A program made the position numbers and the translations under genes. DNA of 64,000 bases from the NCBI RefSeq assembly GCF_000019665.1, contig NC_010794.1:1364001-1428000 (forward strand), read 5' to 3'. The notes beneath the pieces were generated by a model. That model did no database searches and had not been told where the DNA came from. It saw nothing but the letters and a program-made list of their open reading frames with translations. This DNA comes from Methylacidiphilum infernorum V4. GTDB lineage: Bacteria > Verrucomicrobiota > Verrucomicrobiia > Methylacidiphilales > Methylacidiphilaceae. Of the stretch, positions 1-8,935 are shown one piece after another (positions within the stretch are counted from its first letter, which is position 1; each line of letters starts with the position of its first letter).

Positions 1-427
1 GAAGAGCTAAAAGAAAAAGGTATAACCCAAAAAAGAAGTTCCACCGAGAATAAAGGATAGCCATCCACGAGGAAGGAACAGAAAGAGCAAAGAGCATATT
101 CCCCAACCATAAAGGAGGAGAACGTATTAAATACTGGCTTAGATAAAGGATGGTAGTCAAGATAATACCAAGAACCAGGGAACGCGTCCAACGTTTTGAG
201 GCACTGTCTTCATCTTCTCCTTCAATCAATTTTGCCCCATAACCGGCTTCTTCAACAGCACCAATAAGCTGGGGAACCTGGCACCCTTCCTCGGCAGTCA
301 CAACAGCCTGCGATTTTTCCAAGTCAACATGAGCGGATAACACCCTGGGCACTCGGCTTAAAGCGTTCCTTACATGTCTAACACAATTATTACATGTCAT
401 CCCTTCAATACGTAATTTGATTTTCAT
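1..427 (-). CDS. HMA-domain membrane protein, probable N-terminus of a copper P1B-type ATPase (partial)
   Basis: The gene starts at an ATG (complement of 425-427) and runs off the left edge, giving about 142 codons. The N-terminus is a heavy-metal-associated domain with the binding motif GMTCNNC near residues 9-15. An acidic linker (EGEDEDSAS) and at least two hydrophobic segments follow, the layout of CopA-type copper exporters. The ATPase core lies outside the window, so another HMA-plus-membrane protein remains possible. Copper handling fits the copper cluster at 5.4-8.7 kb and the pmo operons. Seen: HMA motif and membrane segments. Inferred: copper export. Confidence 0.7.
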   Translation of the reverse strand, partial: MKIKLRIEGMTCNNCVRHVRNALSRVPRVLSAHVDLEKSQAVVTAEEGCQVPQLIGAVEEAGYGAKLIEGEDEDSASKRWTRSLVLGIILTTILYLSQYLIRSPPLWLGNMLFALSVPSSWMAILYSRWNFFFGLYLFLLAL

Positions 428-548
428 CTTGAAAATATATGCACAAGAACGGCCGTTACCCAAAAAAATTCGCTAACTCTAGATTAAGATTCAATCTTCG
501 ATTGAAGGAATCTATTGATACTTAAAACCCTTTTTTTTAGAAATTTTC

Positions 549-1547
549 TTAATGGATAAGGGCTTCAAGAATCTGAACAGCATTCCAAGCTGCCCCCTTG
601 AGAAGTTGGTCCCCGCTTAAAAAGAAAGCGACTGCTCTAGGATGAGACAGATCCTCTCTAATTCTGCCGACCAACACCTCTTTTCTACCGGAAGCTTTAA
701 TAGGAGTGGGGAAATCCCCATTCTGCGGATCATCTATAACTTCGATTCCTGGAGAAACAGATAAAATTCTTCTCGTCTCCTCCGCTGTAATTTTCCTTTC
801 CGTTTCAACGACGACCGATTCGCAATGAGCTCTAAAAACTGGAACCCTGATACAGGTGGCGCATACATTCAAGCGAGGTAGGTGAAATATTTTTCTGAGT
901 TCTTGCATGACCTTGTTTTCTTCCCCGTTGTAGCCATTATCGGCTATAGGGCTGTTATGGGAAAAGACATTAAAAGCAATTTGCTCGGGAAACACCTCAG
1001 CAGTTATAGGTTTACCTTGGACAAAATGCCTAACTTGAGTTTCCAATTCTAACATGGCTTTAGCACCCGCACCGCTCGCTGCTTGGTATGTGGATACGAT
1101 TACCCTTTGAACGGTCGCCGCTTTATGAATAGGCCACAGGGCAACGGAAAGTAGGGCCGTCGTGCAATTGGGATTAGCCACAATTCCTTGGTGAGCGTTG
1201 AGATCTTCACTGTTGATTTCGGGAACAACCAAGGGCACCTCTGGCTTCATTCTAAAAAACGAAGAATTATCGATAACAACGGCTCCACTTTCTTTAGCCT
1301 TGGGAGCATAAAAGGCGGAAATAGAACTTCCTGCACTAAAAAAAACAAAATCAAGATGCTTGAACGCATCGTCCTCAAGTTGCTGTACTCTAAGCTCCTC
1401 TCCCTGGAAACCGATCTTTTTCCCAACTGACCTAGGTGAAGCAAACAAGCGTAGTTCAGAAATGGCGATCTTGCTTTTTTCCAGCAATTTTATAGCTTCA
1501 ATACCGACAGCTCCCGTCGCTCCAACGATGCCAATTCTTAATCCCAT
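549..1547 (-). CDS. asd: Aspartate-semialdehyde dehydrogenase
   Basis: It reduces L-aspartyl-4-phosphate to aspartate semialdehyde with NADPH, the branch point to lysine/diaminopimelate, threonine and methionine. The N-terminal dinucleotide motif is GIVGATGAVG (residues 6-15) and the catalytic cysteine is C128 in NPNCTT. The C-terminal dimerisation domain is complete. The product is 332 residues, normal for the bacterial family. An in-frame ATG lies 30 codons upstream, but 1547 is preferred because a GAGGAAG ribosome-binding site precedes it and the protein then begins directly with the Rossmann fold. It stands alone on the minus strand. Confidence 0.95.
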   Translation of the reverse strand: MGLRIGIVGATGAVGIEAIKLLEKSKIAISELRLFASPRSVGKKIGFQGEELRVQQLEDDAFKHLDFVFFSAGSSISAFYAPKAKESGAVVIDNSSFFRMKPEVPLVVPEINSEDLNAHQGIVANPNCTTALLSVALWPIHKAATVQRVIVSTYQAASGAGAKAMLELETQVRHFVQGKPITAEVFPEQIAFNVFSHNSPIADNGYNGEENKVMQELRKIFHLPRLNVCATCIRVPVFRAHCESVVVETERKITAEETRRILSVSPGIEVIDDPQNGDFPTPIKASGRKEVLVGRIREDLSHPRAVAFFLSGDQLLKGAAWNAVQILEALIH

Positions 1548-1718
1548 ACCAACTTCCTCATGGACTATTTTTACTTTACCAAGCCTCCTCTCGGTTCTCC
1601 CTAACCTTTTTTTCTTCCCTTCCAAAGAGGAATGCAAAAATAAATTCTTTTTAAGTTAATTTAAAATAGCGGTCAGGGCCAAAGATAAGTTTTCGAGTTA
1701 ACCCCAGGGAATTCTTCA

Positions 1719-2273
1719 CTATCTGCCCGGTAACTGCTTATCCGGTGATGAGGCAGGCTTCGATTCCGTTGCCTTACTCGGAGAAGGAGATTTCTGGGCA
1801 GAAGATTGTCCTGAAGGTAAATCTTTTTTCTGAGAGGGTTCAGTTTTTACCGAAGGAAGAATTTTAAAAAAGGAGCTAAAATTTGGTTTTTCAATACGGT
1901 CTAAAAGGAGACTTTCAGACCTGCCGACGAATATTGCCCCGGGCTCGATCAAAAGGGAGGAGGTCTTAATATCCCCAAAAACCTTGGAAGTATTAAGGAG
2001 TTCTAACCTTTCCTTGGCAAAAAGGTTGCCTTCAACCTGCCCCTTAATAATAATCGTCTTTGCCTTGATCTCTGCTTTAACTACGGCATTAGGACCTATA
2101 AGCAATACACCGTCTTCGGAATGGATGTCCCCTTGAAGTTTACCGTTGAGCTGCAATTCTCCGCTAAAACCTACAGAACCCTGAAATTCACTAGACTGAT
2201 CAAGAATGGTCACTTTCGAAGATTCCTCAGCACTTCTTTTAGCTTCCTCTTTCTCCAAATGGGCTAAATTCAC
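1719..2273 (-). CDS. Bactofilin (polymer-forming cytoskeletal protein)
   Basis: The central part, about residues 22-125, has the repeated short beta-strand pattern of bactofilins, small proteins that polymerise into filaments near the membrane and position envelope enzymes. It is rich in G, I and V with periodic IxGxVxG-like turns such as IIIKGQVEGN. The N-terminus is short and charged. The C-terminal 50 residues are a low-complexity Ser/Pro/Lys tail. The start is a GTG preceded by GGAGG at a suitable distance. The divergent neighbour is the YdbH-like gene. The specific cell process is not evident. Confidence 0.85.
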   Translation of the reverse strand: MNLAHLEKEEAKRSAEESSKVTILDQSSEFQGSVGFSGELQLNGKLQGDIHSEDGVLLIGPNAVVKAEIKAKTIIIKGQVEGNLFAKERLELLNTSKVFGDIKTSSLLIEPGAIFVGRSESLLLDRIEKPNFSSFFKILPSVKTEPSQKKDLPSGQSSAQKSPSPSKATESKPASSPDKQLPGR

Positions 2274-2438
2274 CTTGATCCTCCTCTTTTCTCATTTTCT
2301 CTCCTTTTACATGAATCGGTTGCATTGTGCAAGCCTTAGAATGCAGGAAAAAATAAGGAGAAACATCTTCGCCTTTTCTTTTTCTTTTCTTATAAAAGAT
2401 AAAATGATAAGCCAAAGTAAAAAAAGAATTTTTCACCA

Positions 2439-4211
2439 ATGTTTGGGAAAAAACAATCGGCAACGGGAGACAAGAACCCTTCGGCCGCCAATCAACGTTT
2501 TTTTATCGATCTTCTCTTTAATATTCTCTTTTTTAGCTCTCTATTCATCTGCTTGATCCTAGCTGTATCCTACGTTATCTATCATCATCCCAAGCCCATT
2601 CTCCTGGGCATTGCCCACCATTATCATCTTCCCCTTCAAGTCGAAGAAGTCCAGTGGGTGTCTCCACACAGCCTGAAATTGAACAAAATAGAGCTGGGAG
2701 AAATGGCTAAAATCAGGGAAGCTGAAATCGAATGGGATTGGATGGAGCTAACCAGCCAACAGGTTTTAAAAAAAATCACGATCAATTCTCCAGAAATCTG
2801 GGCTAGCGCATTCATTAAGTTTTTGGAAGACAAAATTGGAACTCAAGACGAAATCGAGCCACCTCGTCCTCCTCTATTCCATTTTTTCTTCATTAAATTC
2901 CAGCTCAACCCCATCGTCCGAATGCTCGAAATAAGAAATGCGGTTTTAAATATCGATAGAATTCACCCTCATCTGCCCCCTATTCCCCTACTCCTAGGCT
3001 ATAAAGGAACTCCTCTTGTTCTTTCCAATGTTCCCCTTCTGGGTATAGCCACCCATAATGAAATATTAGAACAAGCCACAGCGGCAAATATTGCTTTACT
3101 CTCCCCCTATGATCCCCTGAGCAAGATCTTAGAAATAGAATCCCTAAGAGTAAAATTTTCTTGGCATGGCCTTGTACACCACACAGTCGAAGAAATCGTT
3201 GTTCTTCATCCCACCCTCTTTTTAGGCCCGGATCTCTTCTGGTATGTCGATCATTTCCGTGAAATCCAACGCCGGACAAAGAAGAGAGCCGAACCGGATA
3301 ACGCCTTGGAGGAATGGTATATAAGAAACCTCCAGTTGAGGTATGGAAAATTAAACATTAGCGCTTTTGGAGAACCGAGTGTCGAACTGCCTTTCATTTT
3401 TGAGACGACAGCCCATGATTTTCCTTTGAATAATTGGAAAGAAGTGAGTTTGAAAAACAAGCTCCGGGTTATTCCTGGAAGAGTCGATTATCCCCAGCTA
3501 GGACTGTCCATGGACATTGCAGGCGGGGAAATCGCTTTTAATTTACCTCCTGAAAGCAAAACGGCCAATAATTTGGTCAACTCGGTTAGACTCAATGAAA
3601 TAAGTTGGAAAGGCTTTACCGCTCAGAATGGATGGTTTTCTGTCACCTTTCAAAAAGAAGGCATTTATGGATTCTACGGCTTCTTTCTTTTCGATGGATA
3701 TACCCACGGAGGATTCCAAGTAACATTTGAAAGAGGATTCCCATGGGAGGGTTGGATGACCGTTTGTGGATCCAAGATGGATCCTTTGATAGAAAAGCTT
3801 TGTATGGGTAAAAAAGATATTGTATTCAGAGGAACTATTGATGGAAGATTGAGGATGAAAGCGGTTGGATCTAATCTTGAAAATGTGGAAGGCTTTTTCC
3901 TCGTATCGGCTCCAGGATACCTGGATATAAAAGATATGGATTTTCTTACAAAAAATATTCCTTCTTCCTGGGAGCCAAGTTCCAAACAGCTTTTTTCCCT
4001 TCTTGCCGACTCGCTCCGCAATTACACCTTTAAAAATGGCTTTGTTAAATTAACCTACAGTTACCCAAAAAGCGATCTCCTGTTGGGATTATATGGGCCC
4101 CAAGGCAAGAGAAATTTCTCCATCCATTGGACCCAAGATCCAAAATTAGGCCCCCCCCTGGGACAAAATTTTTTCAATACCAGTGAAAAAACCATTTTAT
4201 TGCATCCCTAA
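2439..4211 (+). CDS. ydbH: YdbH-like AsmA-family intermembrane lipid-transport protein
   Basis: This 590-residue protein has one transmembrane anchor at about residues 27-48 and a long beta-rich periplasmic body typical of AsmA/YdbH-type proteins, which form a hydrophobic groove between inner and outer membranes. The assignment rests mainly on context: the next gene carries recognisable YnbE and YdbL domains, matching the enterobacterial ydbH-ynbE-ydbL operon implicated in outer-membrane lipid homeostasis. It is shorter than E. coli YdbH. Its 3' end overlaps the next gene by about 29 bases. Residue-level similarity to YdbH was not tested, so the name is an inference from topology and gene order. 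Confidence 0.7.
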   Translation: MFGKKQSATGDKNPSAANQRFFIDLLFNILFFSSLFICLILAVSYVIYHHPKPILLGIAHHYHLPLQVEEVQWVSPHSLKLNKIELGEMAKIREAEIEWDWMELTSQQVLKKITINSPEIWASAFIKFLEDKIGTQDEIEPPRPPLFHFFFIKFQLNPIVRMLEIRNAVLNIDRIHPHLPPIPLLLGYKGTPLVLSNVPLLGIATHNEILEQATAANIALLSPYDPLSKILEIESLRVKFSWHGLVHHTVEEIVVLHPTLFLGPDLFWYVDHFREIQRRTKKRAEPDNALEEWYIRNLQLRYGKLNISAFGEPSVELPFIFETTAHDFPLNNWKEVSLKNKLRVIPGRVDYPQLGLSMDIAGGEIAFNLPPESKTANNLVNSVRLNEISWKGFTAQNGWFSVTFQKEGIYGFYGFFLFDGYTHGGFQVTFERGFPWEGWMTVCGSKMDPLIEKLCMGKKDIVFRGTIDGRLRMKAVGSNLENVEGFFLVSAPGYLDIKDMDFLTKNIPSSWEPSSKQLFSLLADSLRNYTFKNGFVKLTYSYPKSDLLLGLYGPQGKRNFSIHWTQDPKLGPPLGQNFFNTSEKTILLHP

Positions 4212-4695
4212 AATTTTGCTCTTTTGCAAACTCATAAAAAAAGAAAGAATACTGATTCTTTCTTTTTGTGTCTTTGGATGTAGCCCCACGGTAAAACTCA
4301 CCACTCCCGAGCCCGTAAAAATTAATGTTAATATGGGGGTAGTGGTGACCGAAAAAGAATCTCCAAATCGAATAACCCTTGATCCTCAAGTCGCTGACCG
4401 TCGTCGATTACGATCAGGAGAAGTGCAGAATCTAAAAAATGCACGCGTTATTGGTGAAAACCGAGAAGGATACCTTGAAATCATCAACCCACCCAAGGAA
4501 GAAAATTATAGGAATTGGGCCAAAAAGGTCGTCGCCGAAGAAAACGAAGATAGAACGAAACTCTACTTGACCCAAGCCAAAATTCAGGGCAAGCCTCTTG
4601 AAGAGATCGAAAGAGAATATGCTAAAAAATGGCAAGAAATGAGTTTTCCCGGAGAGTATATTCAAGAATATAATGGAAAATGGATCCAGAAATGA
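4183..4695 (+). CDS. YnbE-YdbL fusion lipoprotein
   Basis: Two domains that are separate proteins in enterobacteria appear joined. Residues 1-33 form a lipoprotein signal ending in VFGC (lipobox Cys33). The following segment (TVKLTTPEPVKINVNM) resembles YnbE, the small outer-membrane lipoprotein partner of YdbH. From about residue 70 the sequence resembles YdbL (DUF1318), with the terminal block PGEYIQEYNGKWIQK matching the YdbL C-terminus pattern. It overlaps the YdbH-like gene upstream and is coupled by ATGA to the gene downstream. Seen: lipobox and the two domain signatures. Inferred: outer-membrane partner or chaperone in the same lipid bridge. Confidence 0.75.
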   Translation: MKKPFYCIPKILLFCKLIKKERILILSFCVFGCSPTVKLTTPEPVKINVNMGVVVTEKESPNRITLDPQVADRRRLRSGEVQNLKNARVIGENREGYLEIINPPKEENYRNWAKKVVAEENEDRTKLYLTQAKIQGKPLEEIEREYAKKWQEMSFPGEYIQEYNGKWIQK

Positions 4696-5381
4696 GTCAA
4701 AAGAAAAACCTGTTTTTTTTCTTTTTTCTCTTTTCGGAAGTTTATTTTCTTTTTGGTATCCTTCAGCTGAATTCTTATTCCCAAAATGTCCCTTTTGATC
4801 CCCAATCCGACTACCCTCTGCCTTCGCAGTCCAATGCCCAAACTCAAACTCCTCTTAATCCCATCCAGTACCGTTCTCAATCTCCACAAGAAAACCCAAC
4901 CCAGAAAAACAACCCGAATACCCAAATATATGGACAGAAAACAGAGAAACAATCGCATGCAACCGGTTCCAATATGGAATTCAGCGAAGAACTCCCCGAT
5001 CCAACCAATGGCTTAAAATCCGTCCTCGACTCTTTGACCGAAGATCAAAGAAAAACGATTGAAAAAAAGTTTCATAGGGAGGCTATTCATGCTTTTGTCG
5101 GAAAAACCGATTCCCTCGATAGAAGTTACCTTCTTTTTGCTGAAAAGACGCAAAAAAACAATGAATCCTTGATTTTGGTTTTTGCCTGTAAAAAAAATAA
5201 AATTCATTATCTTTTTAGTAGTCTCCATCCCTTTTCTATACCTCCCCAAATACGGCTGACCCCTTATGACCGGCTTTCCTTGACTCTGACCGTGGTTCGA
5301 TTTGAAATGGCACAAACGACCCCGGAAATCTTTACTCAAGCTACAATCCAAAAGAAAAAGGAGAATCTGGGCAGGCGCTAA
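4692..5381 (+). CDS. Hypothetical secreted protein in the ydbH-like operon
   Basis: The product is about 229 residues with an N-terminal hydrophobic signal or anchor (about residues 5-28). A Gln/Pro/Asn-rich linker spans about residues 30-95, and a compact C-terminal part (about 100-229) mixes charged and hydrophobic residues. No family was recognised. The start at 4692 gives an ATGA overlap with the stop of the YnbE-YdbL gene, so translational coupling is likely; an alternative ATG lies four codons upstream. It ends convergently with the DUF3347 gene, overlapping it by four bases. Position suggests an envelope role linked to the lipid-transport set. Confidence 0.6.
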   Translation: MSQKKNLFFFFFLFSEVYFLFGILQLNSYSQNVPFDPQSDYPLPSQSNAQTQTPLNPIQYRSQSPQENPTQKNNPNTQIYGQKTEKQSHATGSNMEFSEELPDPTNGLKSVLDSLTEDQRKTIEKKFHREAIHAFVGKTDSLDRSYLLFAEKTQKNNESLILVFACKKNKIHYLFSSLHPFSIPPQIRLTPYDRLSLTLTVVRFEMAQTTPEIFTQATIQKKKENLGRR

Positions 5382-5842
5382 AATTCTGCCGTCACATCAC
5401 CGCAAAGAAGCATCGCCGACCCATAATAAGGATTTCTTACTTCCTTGTCCGGTTGAATCCAACTGGCTTGGGCCATGGGACAAGTCAAGACAAAATACTT
5501 GCCCGTTTTAATTTTTTTAGTTCTTAAGGTCTCTATCAAAATATCGCTGACATCCTTAAAAGCGAGCCTTGCCGAATCAAGATCCTTGGCTTCGACAAGC
5601 AATTTTACTTTTGCAAGCAGTGTCTCGGGAAAAAATGAAGGGGTATTTTTCTGAACAATATCCATTAGTGTTGTTGCTGCCTGGGGGACCCCTTTTAGGG
5701 TATCATCGGAAAGAAGCTTCCCAACTTTGAAATATTCCTGGAGGGCAGAATCCAACACCGGAGAAGAACCTTCAGCAAATAAAGGAGAAACAATCCCCAG
5801 TAAAACGATAAAAGCTATCAATAGAGGAAACTTTTTCATCAA
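5378..5842 (-). CDS. Secreted DUF3347-type protein, probable copper binding
   Basis: It has a signal peptide at residues 1-23 (cleavage after LFA), a helical middle and a conserved C-terminal block with TCPMAQASWIQ (C121, M123) and NPYYGSAMLLCG (M144, C147). This CPM...NPYYG..ML.CG pattern is typical of DUF3347 domains found alone or attached to metal-efflux adaptors, where Cys and Met are candidate copper ligands. It lies just downstream of the Met/His-rich protein and multicopper oxidase on the same strand, which supports periplasmic copper handling. Metal identity is inferred. Confidence 0.75.
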   Translation of the reverse strand: MMKKFPLLIAFIVLLGIVSPLFAEGSSPVLDSALQEYFKVGKLLSDDTLKGVPQAATTLMDIVQKNTPSFFPETLLAKVKLLVEAKDLDSARLAFKDVSDILIETLRTKKIKTGKYFVLTCPMAQASWIQPDKEVRNPYYGSAMLLCGDVTAEF

Positions 5843-5889
5843 CTATTCTGCGGCAGAAATACCCTACCTACCTATTGCCAATTTAAAAC

Positions 5890-6300
5890 TTAGGGAGTAG
5901 AAGATTCAAGCTCTTTTGCATATTTTTCGTAGACTTCGGCAAGGGCTTTCATCAGGTCCGCTTTCATCCTTAATTTTCTTGCCGTAGCCTTTGGATTTTT
6001 CGTCTCCGCCACTTCTTTTAGAACTTGATCAAAAGGACCGGATTCTCCGCAGCAAGATCCCCCTTTTGCTCCTCCCATCATGCCATGACCCATTCCACCC
6101 ATACCATGTCCCATCATACCATGGTCCATTCCCTCCATTTTGTGCCCTTCGTGCCCCTCTTTTTCTTCCACGGTTTGTTGCTCGGTCTCAGCCTTTTTAT
6201 GTTTTTCATGTTGGGCTTGCAATGGTAAAACAGCTAAAGCCAACCCTAAAAAGAAAAAGATCAAGAAGAAAGAGGTCTTTGAAATGTGAATATTTTTCAT
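5890..6300 (-). CDS. Periplasmic Met/His-rich copper-binding protein
   Basis: The 136-residue product has a hydrophobic N-terminal signal or anchor (about residues 8-30). Next comes a charged His/Glu segment, then repeated HGM-type motifs (MDHGMMGHGMGGMGHGMMGG) and a Cys pair (SCCGES). A helical C-terminal part follows. Such Met/His repeats bind Cu(I)/Cu(II) in periplasmic copper-resistance proteins. The start at 6300 is chosen because GGAGGG stands 9 bases upstream; an ATG ten codons earlier would place that site inside the gene. It is directly downstream of the multicopper oxidase and probably co-transcribed with it. Confidence 0.75.
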   Translation of the reverse strand: MKNIHISKTSFFLIFFFLGLALAVLPLQAQHEKHKKAETEQQTVEEKEGHEGHKMEGMDHGMMGHGMGGMGHGMMGGAKGGSCCGESGPFDQVLKEVAETKNPKATARKLRMKADLMKALAEVYEKYAKELESSTP

Positions 6301-6338
6301 GTAGAAATTCCCTCCAGGGTTAAGGTCCATATATTATT

Positions 6339-7994
6339 TTAATCCACCGTGTACATGAACATCATCCCACTGTGAAGATGTTCTAGAATATGACAATGGG
6401 ACATCCATTTGCCGGGATTAGACAACTCAAGAAGAACATCTACAACATCCCCTGCACCCACCATGAAGGTATCTTTCCAAACATGATTGGTCTCTTCAAC
6501 ATCGTTGACGGCAAGAACAAGGAACCTATTCCCGTGAAAATGCATGGGATGCTGCATAGGATGTAGAGAGTGAATATCGTTGATAATGCGTATCTTGATA
6601 TAGCTCCCTTGCTTATAATTCCAATCCATGATCGCCCCATTGGTTTTCATGGTTCCAAGATCGGTAACCTGCCAAGTGATCTCTTTAGAAGTCGACATCT
6701 TGTTCTGTAGATACATGTGATCTTCCCATTCCACTTTTGCCCCCGTTTTGGCCAGCATGGTGATGAGACCGGGGAAAGCGGTCGATTGGGTCGGAGTAGA
6801 ACTCCCCGGTTCTGAAAAACGGGAAGCCTCTTTTTTAGAAACAGCTACTGAAAGACGAATTGTCCTATCCGGCCTTGCAGCCTTATACTTGGCAACCAAA
6901 GGTTCAATTTCATCGATCAGTTCCTTGTTTTCTCTTAATTGTTGAAATTCCTTTTCATAGGAAACGCTGACGGCTTGATCGCCCACATGAAACGTAGCCA
7001 ACTCATAGGTTCGCGGCCCCACAAGAGGGTCAACCGCATGATGGGTTAATTTAAAGTCTCCACGCGAGGGGAAATACATCTCCACGATCTGCCTTTCAGA
7101 AGGAGCAATAACTACGACATCAACAAATTGTTCTTTTTCAATCCTACCGTTATCCCCACCAACAAGCTTCATCTTTACACCGGGAACAAATACCCGGAAA
7201 GGCCTTACACTGGAGGTATTCGTTAAATAAAACCTGATCACTTCTCCCTTCTGAACCTCTATTGTAGGTTGAACCCGACCATTGATCAGGAAAGTATTCC
7301 CATACCTGCCCATGAAAACAAAATTAGAGTAATCTTGATAGTACTCCGGAAGCTTCCCATCCTTGATAAGGATGTCCGTAAGTATAAGAGGAATCTCCCT
7401 ATTTACAGGAGCCCAATAGTGAGGGTCTTTGGGGATAACGATATAATTCCCATACAATCCAAGCTCCTGGGCATAGTCATCTCTATAATGGGGATGATAC
7501 CAATAAACGCCCGGATCATCAAATTTAATTTTGTAGGTAAAGCTCTTGCCATCGGGCACGATAGGTTGGGTCACTTCGGGCACCCCATCATACCGATTAT
7601 CCACCCTGACACCATGATGATGGATCGTGGAAGGGAGTCCTGTAAGGTTTTTAAATTCAAGGATAATTTCGTCTCCCTGGTGAACATATATAAAGGGGCC
7701 GGGAACAGTTCCATTATAACCGAGCATCTTTACCTGCGCATTGCCAATCTTGGCTTGGAGTCTTTGAGCTACGATCTCGTATTTATCCCCATTTTTTAGG
7801 TAAACAGACTGGGTTTCTTTAACCATGGGATATTGGTCGGGATCTACAGAAAAATCATACTTCGGCTTGACTGCCCCTTTGAACCAAAAAAGAAAAATCG
7901 CGACGGAAACAAGCAAAAGAAAGCCTAACAGGGACGAAAATCGGATCCTTCCTTTTGTTGTCTGTAAATTCATAAATTTTAAAAAACCATTCAT
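6339..7994 (-). CDS. Multicopper oxidase, membrane-anchored or secreted
   Basis: This 551-residue cupredoxin-repeat oxidase has a hydrophobic N-terminal segment at about residues 20-40. All four copper-ligand motifs are present: HHHG at 125-128, YHPH at 166-169, HPMHFHG near 485, and HCHILEH with a following Met at 533-544. A type 1 site and a trinuclear cluster should therefore form. Members couple oxidation of Cu(I) or organic substrates to reduction of oxygen to water. It is flanked by the Met/His-rich protein and a YtkA/PmoD-like protein on the same strand. Cuprous oxidation in a copper-demanding methanotroph is the likeliest role, but the substrate cannot be read from sequence. Confidence 0.9.
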   Translation of the reverse strand: MNGFLKFMNLQTTKGRIRFSSLLGFLLLVSVAIFLFWFKGAVKPKYDFSVDPDQYPMVKETQSVYLKNGDKYEIVAQRLQAKIGNAQVKMLGYNGTVPGPFIYVHQGDEIILEFKNLTGLPSTIHHHGVRVDNRYDGVPEVTQPIVPDGKSFTYKIKFDDPGVYWYHPHYRDDYAQELGLYGNYIVIPKDPHYWAPVNREIPLILTDILIKDGKLPEYYQDYSNFVFMGRYGNTFLINGRVQPTIEVQKGEVIRFYLTNTSSVRPFRVFVPGVKMKLVGGDNGRIEKEQFVDVVVIAPSERQIVEMYFPSRGDFKLTHHAVDPLVGPRTYELATFHVGDQAVSVSYEKEFQQLRENKELIDEIEPLVAKYKAARPDRTIRLSVAVSKKEASRFSEPGSSTPTQSTAFPGLITMLAKTGAKVEWEDHMYLQNKMSTSKEITWQVTDLGTMKTNGAIMDWNYKQGSYIKIRIINDIHSLHPMQHPMHFHGNRFLVLAVNDVEETNHVWKDTFMVGAGDVVDVLLELSNPGKWMSHCHILEHLHSGMMFMYTVD

Positions 7995-8052
7995 AGACTC
8001 CAGAATTTGATATTATAGGATATGACAAATATATTCCACGAATCGCGTTTCA

Positions 8053-8733
8053 TCAAGCTTTACTTGAAGCAATAGGAGACGGTACCGCTTTTTTCTTTCT
8101 AGAGAGCAAAACAAAAACAACCAAACCTACCACAACAGCCCCAAAAACCATGATGATTATTGCCGTTGGACTTGTCAAAAAGCTGGCAAGGCCAACATTT
8201 ATAGGGAACTGAAATACCATGGGATTGGTGCCATCGCCTTTGACCAACGTTATATCGGCTCTATATTTTCCCGTTTTTTCAAAGGTGACATCAATAGAAG
8301 CCACTCCCGTGGAATAAAGCTTGGGAGGAACTTCTAATATCGGTTTTCCCGTAGAAAGATCCAGTACCTTGACTTCCAAGGGAATACTCTTTAAGTCCGG
8401 GGTAATGAGATCAAATACCATGGTCATTTTACCCGTGTTGGGTATATTTTGACAGTAAGTCTTAAACTGACCCATCCTGCCGTAAACATAAACATCAAGA
8501 TGTATAGCATATCCTCCCTTGGAGAGAATTCCACACTCCATGCCCCCATTATCACTTCCACCATGACCAAAACAGAGAAGAGGAAAAGTTGCCGACACCA
8601 AAAAGATCACGACCAGTCTTTTAAAAACCCTAGAAAGAAAAGCCGATCCCCACCCCTTTTTCCTTTCTCCACATTGAAGGACTTCATTGTCTTGCTTTAA
8701 TTTTCTCGATAAAAAACACATAAATATCTCCAT
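8053..8733 (-). CDS. YtkA/PmoD-like periplasmic protein with C-terminal membrane anchor
   Basis: It has a long N-terminal signal region, then a predicted mature start at His57 (CFG/HGGS), a beta-sandwich-like domain of about 120 residues and one C-terminal transmembrane helix (about residues 185-208) with a basic tail. C67 and C94 are candidate metal ligands or a disulfide. It is clearly homologous along its length to the product of 34970-35668, which follows pmoC3. The topology matches PmoD/AmoD-type proteins and YtkA-like domains. The SD AAAGGAGAAAG precedes the start. It precedes the multicopper oxidase on the same strand. The copper role is inferred from context. Confidence 0.65.
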   Translation of the reverse strand: MEIFMCFLSRKLKQDNEVLQCGERKKGWGSAFLSRVFKRLVVIFLVSATFPLLCFGHGGSDNGGMECGILSKGGYAIHLDVYVYGRMGQFKTYCQNIPNTGKMTMVFDLITPDLKSIPLEVKVLDLSTGKPILEVPPKLYSTGVASIDVTFEKTGKYRADITLVKGDGTNPMVFQFPINVGLASFLTSPTAIIIMVFGAVVVGLVVFVLLSRKKKAVPSPIASSKA

Positions 8734-8935
8734 CTTTCTCCTTTCGATAGATACAGTAGGTTAAAAACGAAAAAATTTTAATACCTAGTCTAATAAACCG
8801 AAACTCCAAAGAAAAAACAATTGAAAAATTTTCTAAGCATAAAAAACAGCATAATTAAAAAATAGTTATTATTCCTCGGGGAAAAAAAGGAACTTCTTAC
8901 AAAAATACCCGATATCTCCTGTGGGGCTTTTTTCC

